Assembly: GCA_019454045.1 (NCBI GenBank) | Contig: SKCR01015065.1 | Location: 1-64,000, forward strand | Reading direction: 5' to 3' | Source of the DNA: Zanthoxylum bungeanum | Lineage: Eukaryota; Streptophyta; Magnoliopsida; Sapindales; Rutaceae | Length of the DNA stretch: 64,000 nt | Shown here: piece after piece, positions 1 through 11,439 of the stretch | Position numbering within the stretch: the first letter of the stretch is position 1 | How the letters are laid out: each line of letters starts with the position of its first letter | The notes under the pieces: model-generated | Told to the model about the DNA's origin: nothing | Database searches by the model: none | Seen by the model: the letters and a program-made list of their open reading frames with translations, nothing else | Translations under genes and position numbers: made by a program

Positions 1-779
1 AATCCATTTAGAAAAGTCGTTTTGACATCTATTTGCCAAATCTCGTAATGATGGTAAACAGATATAGACAATAAAATCCTTATAGACTTTAGCATCGCAA
101 CTGGCGAAAAGTTTCATCGTAGTCGACACCAAGTCGCTGCGAGTAACCTTTAGCTACCAGTCGGGCCTTAAAGGTTTCAACCTTTCCATCGGGCCCTCGC
201 TTCCTTTTGTAAATCAATTTACAATTCCTTCAGGAATCAGAACCAAGTTCCAAACTTCATTCTCATGCATTGAGTCCATCTCGGATTTCATGGCGTCTTG
301 CCACTTCACGGAGTCGATGTCCAACATCGATTCTCTATAGGTAAAAGGGTTAATCTCTTCAACTAAGAGAACATCGAGACTCTTTTCTTGTATCAAATAC
401 AAACGTTCAGGAGGTCTAGATACCCTTTGCAACCTACAAAGTGTGTATGTTCAAGTTTTTTCATCTTCTTGAACTTCAGGTTCCTCTATTGGTTCATTGG
501 TATCATGTTGTAATTCATCAAGTTCAACCTGTCTATGATCACCACATTCAGACAAAAATTATATCTCTAGAAATTTTACGAAGCGAGCTACGAACACATT
601 TCGATGCTCGGTATCATAGAATAAATATCCTTTCGTATTTGAAGGATATCCAACAAACCTAAACTTCTGCCATCGAGGCAAAAGCTTATTCAACTGAGGC
701 ATCATAACGTATGCAGAACACACCCAAATCTTAACATAACTAAGATTCAGTTTCTTACCGGTCTATATCTCATACGAAG
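1..779 (-). pseudogene. Family 2 copia pol fragment (A2): reverse transcriptase N-terminus and integrase C-terminus
   Basis: Read on the minus strand this is a piece of Ty1/copia polyprotein. About 540-779 matches the end of the integrase domain (region equivalent to the GRKPN box in copy A). About 1-460 matches the start of reverse transcriptase, with residues SVKWQDAMKSEMDSM and the motif-A segment DVKT near the left edge. It is closely similar to copy A at 12650-13208 joined to 40744-41000, so it belongs to the same family. Frameshifts separate the blocks, for example around 205-235, and no complete domain survives. The right edge is cut sharply at 779/780 where element J begins; the left edge lies outside the window. 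Because it lacks the B insertion it also serves as an unfilled-site reference. Confidence 0.8.
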
Positions 780-2663
780 TGGTAATATTTTCATTAATTA
801 ATAAAATGGTAATCTTTATTATACGTGTCTTACATAACTTATATGAATCATCAACACTGTAATAAAGCCCTTGGAGTAATAAGACGATGGCTTCCACGCC
901 TTATTAGAATCATTACTCTTGAATGTTCCTAGTCATAGTTTTGTGAATAATTTGGGCGTCCACAAAGCGAAGAGACTAGCATAATGATATAATCCGCCCT
1001 TAAGTGGGGTAGCCGATCTCATAGGCTACTAGCGGAGATCTGTCCGCTTGGTGTATCACATGGATGCATGAGTTGATCGTGTCCATTTAACTGACCGCCG
1101 AAAGTTTTCATATGGAGTGTTTATCCCATGTGTCCGTGAGAACTTTCATGTATCGATTATATGGCTAGTCCTTTGACTTGAGGTCTTTACAATCTTATGT
1201 GTGGATCAAATAACTTTGACATTCTCCTTCCCCGGTTCAAAAGATCCGGTCATACGGGTATGATTGGGTCATTTGTTAAAACAGATGAAGTTTGTAAAGA
1301 TACAATATAGAATCACCACTCTCTCGGATAATATTTTCTTATAAGAGTAGTATTCCAGTTCGTGGGTTGATATGTGTGATCAGTGCTTGAGACTGTGGCC
1401 ACAGCGGAAAAATCATGTGAGATTCTTGGGTGAGCACGATTCATGACATTATCAACATCATATATTTGACCATATGGGTAGACACTTTCCGTACCCTAGG
1501 TAAATAGGTGGGGATACAGTGAGGCGATGGAGCATATAATATGTAAATCACATACATAATGGGTATATATATATATCTTTCCTTCTCATTTGGGGGCCTT
1601 GGCATGTTACTAGATGTCAACCTTGGTCATTGAAATCGAATGACCATCTGATCAGAGGATAATTTATGTTCGATTAAATTATCATGATTCATTTCATGTC
1701 CAACTTGAGGGGAACCCAAAAGGTCACACACAACAAAGTCGAAATCAATGGTTAACAATGCACAATACAAATATAACAACATATATGATTGCTGTAGGAA
1801 TTGTTCATAAATGGTTCAATGTATTTAATTATTGAACAAATCATTTATGAGATTCCATAGTGGCTTAGGGATTGGTGAATGATGATAGGGGCACTTTGGG
1901 AATTGGAATAAATAAAAAAAGTTACTATTCACATGAATAGTAATTTTTTTTAATTTGTTTTGAATTCCAATTCGGCCCAAACTCTTATTAGGGTTTTATA
2001 ATCTCATTAAACCACTAAATTAAGATCCAATGGCTAAGATTAAATTAGCTTTTATCCCACATCGGATTCTTAATTAATTTTGTTGTCTTTAGAGCACTAT
2101 ATAAACCTAAAGAATTCTTCACAATTTTGCTACACCAAAACCTTTCATATCTTGGGGTTTATATAAGTGAGCAAATCTAAAGTTTAAGAGTAAGCCATTG
2201 ATTTTGAGGATCCTTAAGTCTAATTTACTAGAGGAACCACGAGTTAAAAGTTTTGAGCTATTTGCCTAGGCTAGCACCAAGTGAAAAATACCCGTGCACT
2301 CAAGGCGTAGTCTTGCCGTTGAGTTTTGGCTTTGGTGTATGCATCTTTGGAGGCCACACACTTGGGTGGCTCTTTGGAACGTAGAAGAGCTTGCTGAGTT
2401 TGAGAAAAGCTTGTAGATTGGAGGGAGGACTGGAGGAGTCTACTGTTCAAGTAAGTCTTTTTATTTCTTTATTTTATTTAGAGTTCTTATGATAGTTAGC
2501 ATGTTTTGGTTTATGTTCTTTGCATATTTTATGTGTTTTATGCTTAGAATATATAGTAACATGCCTAGGCTGTATAATAATAAAAACAAATGGGTCTTGG
2601 GCAAAGGGAAAACGGCATAATAATTTTTATTTTTCGCTGCGCACTCGCGGCCGCTTCCCGACA
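780..2663 (+). repeat. Candidate 5' LTR of element J
   Basis: The stretch starts TGGTAATATT where homology to A2 stops and ends CCCGACA directly before a primer-site match, giving TG...CA ends and about 1.88 kb. It contains a TATA box near 2097 and, near the end, a CGCTGCGC motif that is also present near the end of the LTR of copy A. There is no second copy in the window to prove the boundaries. An alternative start at 1793 (TGTAGGAATTG) would give an LTR of about 870 bp. Confidence 0.45.
2094..2110 (+). promoter_or_regulatory. TATA box of the J LTR promoter
   Basis: CTATATAAACC occurs at 2097-2107 within the putative LTR, about 560 bp before its end, a usual place for the U3/R promoter of a plant LTR. 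Function is inferred from position only. Confidence 0.4.
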
Positions 2664-2664
2664 G

Positions 2665-2676
2665 TGGTATCAGCAC
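2665..2676 (+). other. Primer-binding site of element J (tRNA-iMet type, diverged)
   Basis: TGGTATCAGCAC lies one base after the putative LTR end. The usual plant copia site is TGGTATCAGAGC, complementary to the 3' end of initiator methionine tRNA, so the first nine bases match. Confidence 0.5.
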
Positions 2677-3164
2677 ACCGTTTTTGTTTTGATTAGTTCT
2701 CACTCGTTTGAACTCGAAATTGGGTGTTTAAAAGCTCGTTGGAAAGCTAACACCCTGAAATTAATTTTAGGCACAAGTTTTGTATGATTTGGTTAAGATT
2801 TGAATTGTAAAATTGTATTTAAAGTTCACGCGTCTACAGAAAAACGTGAATAGTAAATTTATTTGAATAAAATAAAATGCAATATCATAATTAAATATTA
2901 ATCAAAGTTATTTAATGCCTAAAATAATTCCAACATATTAAAACTCATATGATTGATGATTCTATGTATGATTAGAATTGGCATGATTATTTTAGGGTGC
3001 AAGCATCTAGAAACTTTATAAGAAATAGAGAGTGTATTGCTTATCCCTTAGCTAATTAATTATTCCGTGATGAACTTAGAGATTTATTACCTTTAAGGCT
3101 AATAAATATAAATCACTTGTTTATAATAAAATACATTATAAAAGATACAAGAGGGTTGGGACCA

Positions 3165-3490
3165 AGGGGTTAATAAAACTTTCCAAACTAAAGTTAATTT
3201 AACCAAAGGTATTACTAGAGTTAGATAATGATTTGGTGTCTTCCTTCACTCACTACCTTTTTATAGCCAAAAGGAAAAGCTGTGAAGACATCTAGATAAT
3301 CATTTACTCAAAGCTGACCTTAAAGCATATTTAAAGTGTTGGACTAATTTGGAGGATCTATTGTTTATTCATGTCACCAAGGCAATAAGTGCCTAAGAGG
3401 TAAGGGTATTTAAGAGAGTTCGCTCCACCCTCCCTCTGGGGAATTTTCAATAGAGAAATCCATTTGACAGTTATTCACTTATACTTGCTA
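3165..3490 (+). other. Leader block of J shared with Tat-like element C
   Basis: This stretch is clearly similar, roughly three quarters identical by eye, to the reverse complement of 30430-30725, the leader of element C. Shared landmarks in the same order include GGTGTCTTCCTTCACTCACT, a GATAATCAT segment, TTGTTTATTC, GCCTAAGAGG, and CCACCCTCCCTCTGGGGAA followed by GAGAAATCCATTTGACAG. No open reading frame spans it. Confidence 0.75.
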
Positions 3491-3953
3491 AAATCCTCAA
3501 TAATAATTTAAGTCTAAAGTTTACCTCACATTGTAAAGTATAGACCCAAATGGCTTAAACCGTATTGGCAGGACTAGGCTTTACCAGACAGACCAATACC
3601 AATTTGTCCCTAAATCGTACTATTGACAATGGTTTGACTATTCTGAGTCATAAGACGCAGCGACCCTTAGGCGTGGTCTTATAACTTAGTGGCAAAGATT
3701 GGGTGTCCACAAGGACTAGCATAAGCTATGGCATGTTTGATTGCCTAACCCAATGATCAAGGAATTGTGATTTATATCATAAATTGGTTGGGAACCTACC
3801 TACTTATCGTATTTTATAACGACCGGCCCTAGTCGGAGTTATGAAATGTTGATATGAGATCCTTGCCCACAAGAAATCCATCATATTTGGGTTGATGCAT
3901 TTGCTTAAAATTTTAAAATAATTGAGTGGGAGCAACTTCATAATATTAAAAGC

Positions 3954-5061
3954 CCATGTTGTCTCTCTCATCTTGAGTTTTAGGACACATGTCCTTAGAT
4001 AGAGTGACACCATGTGACACTGGCAACAGTCCCCTCTTGGACTGATCCATGTTGAATCTCTTCAACACTTTGTCAATGTACGTGCTCTGGGAGAGTCCAA
4101 GCTGCTTTCTAGATCTATCCCGGTAGATCTTTATTCCTAGAATAAAGGCTGCTTCTCTCAGATCCTTCATGGAGAATTTTAATGAAAGCCAAGCTTTCAC
4201 TGATGTTAACATGGGAATGTCAATGCCAATAAGCAATACATCATTAATATAAAGGACAATGAATGTCAGTGCGCTCCCACTAACCTTCTTATATACACAA
4301 TGATCATCCTCGTTTTGAACGAAATCATATTCTTTTATGATCTCATCAAAACATTGGTTCCAAGAAAGCGATGCTTGCTTCAATCCATAAATGGATCGAT
4401 TTAACTTACAAACCTTGTTTGCAAGTCTTGGTACGACAAAACCGTCAGGTTGTTGCATATAAACATCCTTCAAAAGGTTTTCGTTAAGGAAAGCGGTTTT
4501 GACGTCCATCTGCCATATCTCGTAATCGAAATATGCAGCAATAGCAAGCATTATCCAAATGGATTTAATCATGGCAACAGGTGAAAACGTTTCGTCGTAA
4601 TCGACACAATGTCGTTGATGATACCCTTTCGCTACAAGCCTAGCTTTGTACGTTTGTACGTTGCCATCCATGTCAGTCTTCCTCTTGAAGACCCATTTGC
4701 ATCCAATAGGCTTTACGCCTTCTGGTGCATCAACCAGTGTCCAAACTTGGTTGGTGTACATGGAATCCATTTCGGAATTCTTGGCATCTTGCCATAAACC
4801 GGAGTCGATACCTTGTATCGCTTCCTCATACGTAGTCGGCTCATCTTCCTCAATAAGATTAATATCCACATGAGGTGAGATCAGAAACCCATACCTCTCA
4901 GGTTGTTTTCTGACTCTCTCTGACCTAAGCGATCCTTGTGTATTTGAAGATTGTGGTACAGTCTCATCCCTGATGGACTGTTCATGTTCCGTTAAGGATT
5001 CTGTGCCAGGAGCAGTATCACTCCGATTTTCATCGAATTCTACTTTCCTCCCACTTATCAC
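3954..5061 (-). pseudogene. Reverse transcriptase of element E (copia RVT_2), truncated
   Basis: One long open frame (371 codons in the 3946-5061 interval) encodes most of the copia-type reverse transcriptase. Recognisable in order are the VWTLVDAPEG start, KARLVAKGYHQ, motif A with WQMDVKTAFLN (catalytic Asp present), the SIYGLKQASLSWN box and the catalytic box. That box reads YIND (4240-4251) instead of YVDD, so the first Asp of the pair is replaced by Asn. The frame continues through LGIKIYRD and GLSQSTYIDKV to MCPKTQDERDNM, then hits foreign sequence and a stop. RNase H is absent. Residues before about codon 60 are the variable integrase-RT linker. Enzyme activity is not expected because of the Asn and the truncation. 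Confidence 0.9.
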
Positions 5062-6406
5062 TGCATTTAGGAATTCCTTCTCAAGGAAAACCGCATGTAG
5101 AGCAACAATACTTTGTTCTCTTGTGGGTGATAGAAGTAATATCCTTTGGTTTCCCTAGGATATCCTACAAATAGGCATTTATCCGATTTGGGTTCAAGTT
5201 TGGTACCTTCCAAATGTTTGACGTATCCCCAGCAACCCCAAATCTTTAGGAATGAGAAACCCGGTTTCTTTCCTGTCCATATTTCATACGGAGTCTGTTG
5301 AACAGACTTTGACGGAACCTTATTCAAAATAAGTATTGCATTGTTCAATGCATATCCCCAGAAGGAAATAGGTAGCTCTGTGCGACTCACCATAGACCTT
5401 ACCATGTCTAACAAAGTTCGGTTTCTCCGTTCGGACACACTGTTTAATTGCAGTGTTCCGGGAGGAGTCCAATGTGAAAGAATACCATATTCTTTCAAGT
5501 AATCAAGAAACTAATTGCTCAAGTATTCGCCATCACGGTCCGATCGTAATATTTTAATACTTTTACCTGTTTGTTTTTCTACTTCGTGTCGAAACTCTTT
5601 GAATTTCTCAAAAGTTTCCGACTTGTGTCTCATAAGATACAGATACACGATGCATCATCCGTAAAGGTTACGAAGTATTCATATCAACCTCTAGCCTGGC
5701 TAGACATGGGCCCACAAACATCACTATGAACAATGGCTAACAGTTCGGTGGCACGTACACCTTTACCGCTAAAAGGTGATTTAGGCATCTTGCCTAATAA
5801 ACAAGATTCGCAGACGTCATATGAATTTGGATCAAATCCGTCCAAGTACCCACTCTTGAAAAGTGTGGATATACGTGTCTTGTTTATGTGTCCCAGACGA
5901 CAATGCCACATGTAAGTTTCATCTTTGTTACTTACTTTAAGCCTTTTGTTTGTTACATTATATATTTGAGATTGATTCATATTCAAAATATATAGACCAT
6001 TATTTACATCAGCAGTGCAAATTTCCATAACATTTTTATACATAAAACACCCAGTGTTTCTAAATACAAAAGTATACCCACATTGGGCTAACATAGATAC
6101 AAAAATAATATTCCTAGTCAAACTAGGTACATAATAACAGTCTGTAAGTTTAAGTACATGCCCCGAGGGCAGTTCCAAAACAAAAGTGCCAACGGCCAAA
6201 ACGGCGACCTGTGTCCCATTTCCAACGTGGAGGTCAATCTTTCCTGAGGCCAGTCTCCTGCTAATCTGTAGATCCTGCACATCAGTACATATATGAGTTC
6301 CACAACCAGAATCAAAAATCCAATTTTTAAAACTAGTAGTAGACATGTTTATTTCTATAACAAACATACCTAAAGCCGGTGCTTTGCCCGCTTTGATTTC
6401 CTTCAT
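5062..6406 (-). pseudogene. Protease and integrase of element E, frameshifted
   Basis: From the right, 6200-6406 gives the aspartic protease core WIFDSGCGTHIC, with VGNGTQVAVLAVG and YYVPSLTRNI following. At 5684-5930 the pre-integrase zinc domain reads WHCRLGHI...CESCLLGKM, an HHCC arrangement, followed by HSDVCGPM with the first catalytic Asp. The second catalytic region LRSDRDGEYLS is at about 5510-5560, with an in-frame stop just after it. The third appears as VSERRNRTLLDMV in the 5067-5498 frame, with the Glu present, then the GKKP box. Frameshifts at about 5690 and 5500 and the stop break the domain. The order protease-integrase-RT identifies Ty1/copia. Confidence 0.88.
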
Positions 6407-7186
6407 GTGTGCCTTGTACTCACGGCAGTCACGCTTCTAATGACCCCACTTGTCGCACTGGAGACAAACATCTTGGGATTTGTCCTTCGGTTTCCCAGAA
6501 CCTTTTGACGATTTGGCATTGCCCTTCTTCTTATGCTTCTTCTTCTTAACACCTCTAGTCACCTTGGGCCAAGCCCTCGGAGTCTGAGATGTTGAAGCAA
6601 AGTGCGCCTTGCGCTTCTTGCCCTTAAGGAGCTCCTTTTCTGCCTCACGCATAGTGGACATCAACTCTCCAAGAGTTTAGTCTTGGTTCAACATGTTGTA
6701 GTTCATGATGAACCTACTCCAAGTGTCGGGGAGAGACTGTAGGATCAAATCTACTGAAGTCTCAGCCTCGAAGACTATGCCCATCTGTCCAAGCTGCTCA
6801 ATGTCAGCAATCATCTGTGTCACATGGTGCTCAATAGACGTACCCTCTGACATGCGTGCGCGGAAGAGATTCTTCTACAACTCATATCTTTGCGATCTAA
6901 GGTTAGATCGGTGAAGATCATGCAACTTCGCCATCATCTCATAGGGATCCAATCCCTTGTTTTGACGACGGAAATACGGAGTCATAGCGGCAAGCATTAC
7001 CGATTGAGCAGTCGCATTGTCATCGCTATGAGTCTTCCAAAGCTCTAGCTCAAGCAACTGATCAGGTCGGGGCATAGGCCCAAGAGGTCGCTCTATAGTG
7101 TAGAGTAACTTCTCGGATCCTAGAAAAATTCTGAGATTCATATCCCAGTCCTGAAAGTTTGTGCCATTAAAGACGTTGTCACCCAT
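6407..7186 (-). pseudogene. Gag of element E, broken
   Basis: An ATG at 7184-7186 opens a frame beginning MGDNVFNGTNFQDWDMNLRI, the start of a copia gag (UBN2/retrotran_gag_2 type) with the conserved W and the SEKLLYTIE segment. The frame runs to about 6875 and then shifts. The middle part (SVDLILQSLPDTW) is in another frame near 6720-6790. The C-terminus (6437-6664) is lysine-rich and ends in the nucleocapsid knuckle CLQCDKWGH, where a stop precedes the last Cys (KRDC). Gag packages element RNA in cytoplasmic particles. This copy keeps the intact ATG that B, D and F have lost. Confidence 0.85.
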
Positions 7187-9387
7187 GATAAAATCCCTAA
7201 TGCTTAACTTTCATGTCATCTTAACCGCAATAGTCCAACTATTCGATTAACGATGTATGGGTACAGTCTAACTGTTACAAGAAAAATAATAATATATTAG
7301 TCAAACTAATAAAATAATTGATGAAATAATTGAAAGCGCGTAAAGCTAAGTATTTGAACGAAATTACAAATTCAATACTAGCCTCCCACTATTTTTCGGC
7401 GAGCCTCTAACCCTCTGTTGAGTACTCGGGAAACCTAGTTTCCTAGTGGGCTAGTATCCCGTTAAATAACACACAACCTTGACTTTGGCCAACAAGTTGT
7501 ATGATATTTAACTAGGTAGATCTCTAAGATCAATTGGATCTCATCCAATTCCTAGATTTGGTAGGTGGACCTCCAAGTCCGAAACATATATACAATATAT
7601 ATGCCAATATATCCAATATATTTTCCTAACCTTTTTCCTCTGAATCAACTAAGCCTTGGCTTTGGCACAACAAGCTTAATGATTCCAGTTAAGCGGAACC
7701 CATTGACTTTGGAAAGCTTCGTAATCGATGTCGATGGACAAGAAGTGATCTTGACTTTGGCCAACAAATCACAAATTGGACAAGACATACGATATGGAAC
7801 AAAGCCTTCATGATTCAAACACATCCGCGATGGACAAAGGTCTTGACTTTGGCCAACAAACCAGTGCCAATCTTGGATCTTGAGTAAGAATCACTCAATG
7901 GAAGGAAAATGCTTAATATTTGTTTAGGGTTTTTCACGTAAATTGGTAACCAATTTATTATCTTTGTTAGGTCTCATCATACACCCTTAAGCATGCATTC
8001 TAAAAGCATAATAAGGCGCGAAAATAAATTAATAATGATATGCGGATGGATATCTTACAGATTGTTCCTAGAACAAATCACTCCATTTCCTCTCCCCAGC
8101 TAGCATTATTCTTACTTCTACCCAATTACATAATACAATTAAAGAAACCTCATTAATATTGAGGGGAATTAGGTGAGAAGAGAATACAAAGAATCAAGAG
8201 AGATAAGGCTGGACACACACAGTCCAATTTAATAAATTCTAAATTTACAACAATTTCCAAAATTGCCCTTTCCCTTCTAATATCCATCTGATATACATTA
8301 TTCATTCAACACATCCATGTATTCACACAAATCATGTTATTCAATCAATCTAATCCAATTAATTAATCTTGAATAAAGTGATAATCCAATGTTCAAACAA
8401 CGATTTGATTTTGCGCGAGCCCAACTCGTTTAAGAATAAGTACTCAAAGTACGAATTCTTGAATTATATCGAACTACAATTTAAATCTAATTTAATTCGT
8501 ATTCAATACTAATTCTATATATTTAATTCCAAATTAAATAACTACACGTTTAATGTGCCTTTACGACTTAGATTCCAAATCTAATCTAAATGGGTTTCAA
8601 AGCCCAATTAATTAAAGTCCAATGGGCTTTCAATTAATTTCTTAAGGTATGACTTTGGTCAATATGGGTCAAACCCAAATACCAAAGCCCAATTAAGGAA
8701 TCACCTTATTTGCCAAGAAACCAATTTCGGCCCATAAGGCCCAATTAAACATAAAAGGCCCATTTGTCATATTTGGACTTAATGGAATGATTAGGCCCAA
8801 TTTGGATCCAATCCAATTGACCTAAACCAACTTGGCCCAACCAAGCCCATTAGGCCCAAATACAACATTTTAAGCCCAATTCTTAATTAAGCCCAACTAA
8901 TTAAATTTTAAAATTCCAAATTTCATAATTTAATTAATTAAAGTGTATTATATTAATTAATTATCTAAATTAACATTTCCAAAATATCAATTTAATCAAT
9001 TAATCATGCTTTAATTGTTCAACACATGTCCAACATTATTGAAACAAAAAATCATCTCATTACATGCTCATCTAGGTCACGACATTTTGGGGTTTTTTAA
9101 ACCGATTTCGATTTCAATCCAATAAATCATTAATCAATTTATCCCAAGTCTTTAAACTCATCCAATGATCAAAAGAACAAAAATACCATGACATTAAGGT
9201 TTGTATTGCATTCGACAATCATACCGAATTGGGAAAATTTAATCCAATTAAATTTTCTTCAAATTGATCACATATAACTCCAAGTTATCCATATACAAGC
9301 ATGCTCAAACAAACAATTTGGTTAAATCATGCTCAAATCAAATTTACCCAAATTTTACCCTAAATTCAATTTTCATGCTTATTCAAG
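7187..9387 (-). other. 5' leader of element E
   Basis: Non-coding sequence between primer site and gag. It matches the leaders of B, D and F. Four copies of a motif reading CTTGACTTTGGCCAACAA on the plus strand occur at 7478, 7654 (diverged), 7750 and 7842. Perfect inverted repeats with a 3-bp spacer lie at 8521-8539 and 8568-8584 (spacer CCA on plus, TGG in element orientation). Near 7225 a single AATAGT-TGG-ACTATT palindrome (element orientation) sits where B, D and F have tandem repeats. The many short GGCCCA/TGGGCC words from 8580 to 8900 are part of this leader. No gene is supported. Confidence 0.8.
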
Positions 9388-9400
9388 GCTCTGATACCAT
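9387..9400 (-). other. Primer-binding site of element E (tRNA-iMet)
   Basis: On the minus strand the LTR end ...ACCAACA is followed by A and then TGGTATCAGAGCC, a full match to the usual plant copia initiator-Met primer site. Confidence 0.9.
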
Positions 9401-11323
9401 TGTTGGTCTCTAAGACTCATCCAAGATCAATATAAGAATGAAAATAAAGTGAATACATAAAGAAGTATAGCGGAGGAATCATACTTACAATGAGCGGATT
9501 TAAGATGCGTCAAATACAAAACTTTTCTTCCAAGTTTTTAGCCAAGCTCATCTTTGGGAAGAGTCCAAGCTCCAAGCTTTATGAGTTTATTCCAAGCTTT
9601 GGGATGGTTTCCCTATCACCTTGGATGATTCATTTGGTGTGCTAGCACTTTAGAAAATTTGCTACAAATTTCTAAATCTCCTTGGAAAGTCACGGAAATG
9701 AAGAAAATTTTTGGGGAAAAATTTGCTCTAAAACCGTGAGTTGAGTTGAGAGGAAATAGATGAAGTGAAAAAGTTGACTTGGTTGTTTTGATATTCAAAA
9801 ATCAAAATTAAACATATACCAAAACCAAGTTTAGGTAATAGTCAATCATTCCATCAACTTGAGTGTAAGGCAAGTCATCATCATTCCTTCACCAAAACCC
9901 ATCACCAAAAAGTTAATTAAAGTGACAAGTGATGTGACATGTGGGTCCCACTTGATTCGAAATCCGAGTGGGCCCGCAAACACTCCCGGGCTTGGGTTCG
10001 CTAATTTCGAATTAACAAACTTTCCGTTGCGACGTAATTAAATCAAATTTAATTAAATAATTATGCCTAGCAAAATTACTATTCACGTCGCTCGCGAATT
10101 AATTCTAAATTAATTCGTTTGCCCGAATTAAAATCCAATTTTGATTCCGCGTCGAAATCTAATTTCGTTTAATACATCGAATATATTATTTTATCTATTA
10201 ATTCCAAATTAATCATTTTCTCTCTTCAAATAGTATTTTATCCTAGATAAAATCTCTCTGTAATTAATCCCAGATTAATTATGCTTGAATCATACGTCAT
10301 CGGTGAATCTTCGGGAAGCGACCCAAGAGATCCCTAGATATGTTGGCAGTAAATCCGCTCGTCGGACTATCCAAACACGTACGTACCTCGTACTACGTTT
10401 TTATCGATTTACGAGACATGGTTGGCTTCTAGCAAAGCACCGTGCCTACCCAATTCTCCAGAAATATTCTTAATGGAATATATAATCTGTATCAGGCGTA
10501 GTATACGTAGTATTGCATATTGCGATCCTGTATCAGATGTCACATGGAAGGCCTATGGCTGGAATAGTGTCTGCCCCGTACGAAGCATATATCGGATTAC
10601 AAGCAACTAGTCTCTTTAATCGGATAATCATGACCATGTCATATTTTCCCGATGGTTGCAACCATTTAGAGTACCAGCTCTGTATCCCTGCTTGATCATC
10701 ATCTCCATATGACTGAAGTGATACTTTCATATTGACATCACACCCAATACACTACGATTCTCAATAAACCCAAAAGAGGCGTACACAAAACCTATTAAAG
10801 TCCTGGACGACCAAAACCAAAGCTTATTGATTTTCGCAAGTACTAGCGATGCAAGTCTCAGGTTAAGACCAAATACACCTACCCTGATGCGGACTCCCAT
10901 AGACACATAGTCATACTACCAAAAAGATTGAGCGGGGTCTATCCAGAGCGAAGCTTTTTCCGTACCATCGGTAAACACAACCTCCTATCACACTTGCATA
11001 AGTATCCAATACTTAAATATATGAGAACTATGCTGTTACGATTCCATAACACGCACAAGTGAAATACTAGTCTATTCCGCATTATCGATGTCCATTCTCG
11101 ATAATACTACGACTAGGGATATTTAATGATTAAACCTTTATGGATTGATACTGTCTCATATCTTATAATCCGGAACTAATCATATGAACTTTTATCATTT
11201 ATATATTTAAGTAATCAAATTACAAAATGATAAAATGCAATTTCCATTGCTACATAATTAATTTATACAAAAACCACAATGTCTTTTACAAATAGTGACG
11301 CTATGGGTCATAATTGTCTAACA
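9401..11323 (-). repeat. 5' LTR of element E (Family 1)
   Basis: In element orientation it runs from TGTTAGACAATTATGACCC (ends at 11323) to GAGACCAACA (9401), 1,923 bp. It aligns along its length with the LTRs of B, D, F and H and carries the same series of 3-bp-spaced inverted repeats. Open frames within it (for example around 9616-9798 and 10285-10730) have shifting counterparts in the other copies and are not genes. Confidence 0.9.
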
Positions 11324-11439
11324 GTTATATAATAGAAACTTTTTATTTTATTCATAATAAAATGTTACATTAGTATTTATAGGGAAATACATAATACAAT
11401 TGGAGCTCAATGCACCAACCCTAAAAAATCTCATACTTA

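Larger units (their letters stand above)
780..3953 (+). mobile_element. Element J: right-truncated LTR retrotransposon with long LTR and leader only
   Basis: A candidate plus-strand element begins abruptly inside A2. It consists of a putative LTR (780-2663), a Met-type primer-binding site and a long leader without any recognisable coding sequence. The right end is lost at about 3953, where the truncated pol of element E begins. The leader holds a block (3165-3490) shared with element C. Bases 2677-3164 are AT-rich with no recognised content. Bases 3491-3953 hold a stretch around 3640-3730 that resembles part of J's own LTR near 930-1000 (both contain a GGGYGTCCACAA motif followed by ACTAGCATAA). 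Family is unassigned; the LTR end resembles copia elements. The left boundary rests only on the break in homology with A2. Confidence 0.5.
3954..11323 (-). mobile_element. Element E: Family 1 Ty1/copia retrotransposon, 3' end deleted
   Basis: A minus-strand copia element with, in its own order, 5' LTR (9401-11323), primer site, 1.8-2.2 kb leader, gag, protease, integrase and reverse transcriptase. It is the best preserved Family 1 coding copy here: several domains read in long open frames. The element stops at about 3954 just after the MCPKTQDERDNM segment of reverse transcriptase, so RNase H, the polypurine tract and the 3' LTR are missing. The right flank after the LTR is GTTAT; with no 3' LTR the target duplication cannot be checked. 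It abuts the 3' end of element A at 11323/11324. Confidence 0.88.

Noticed and set aside
1560..1580. Short TA-rich microsatellite
   Set aside because: Too short (about seven TA pairs) to be notable.
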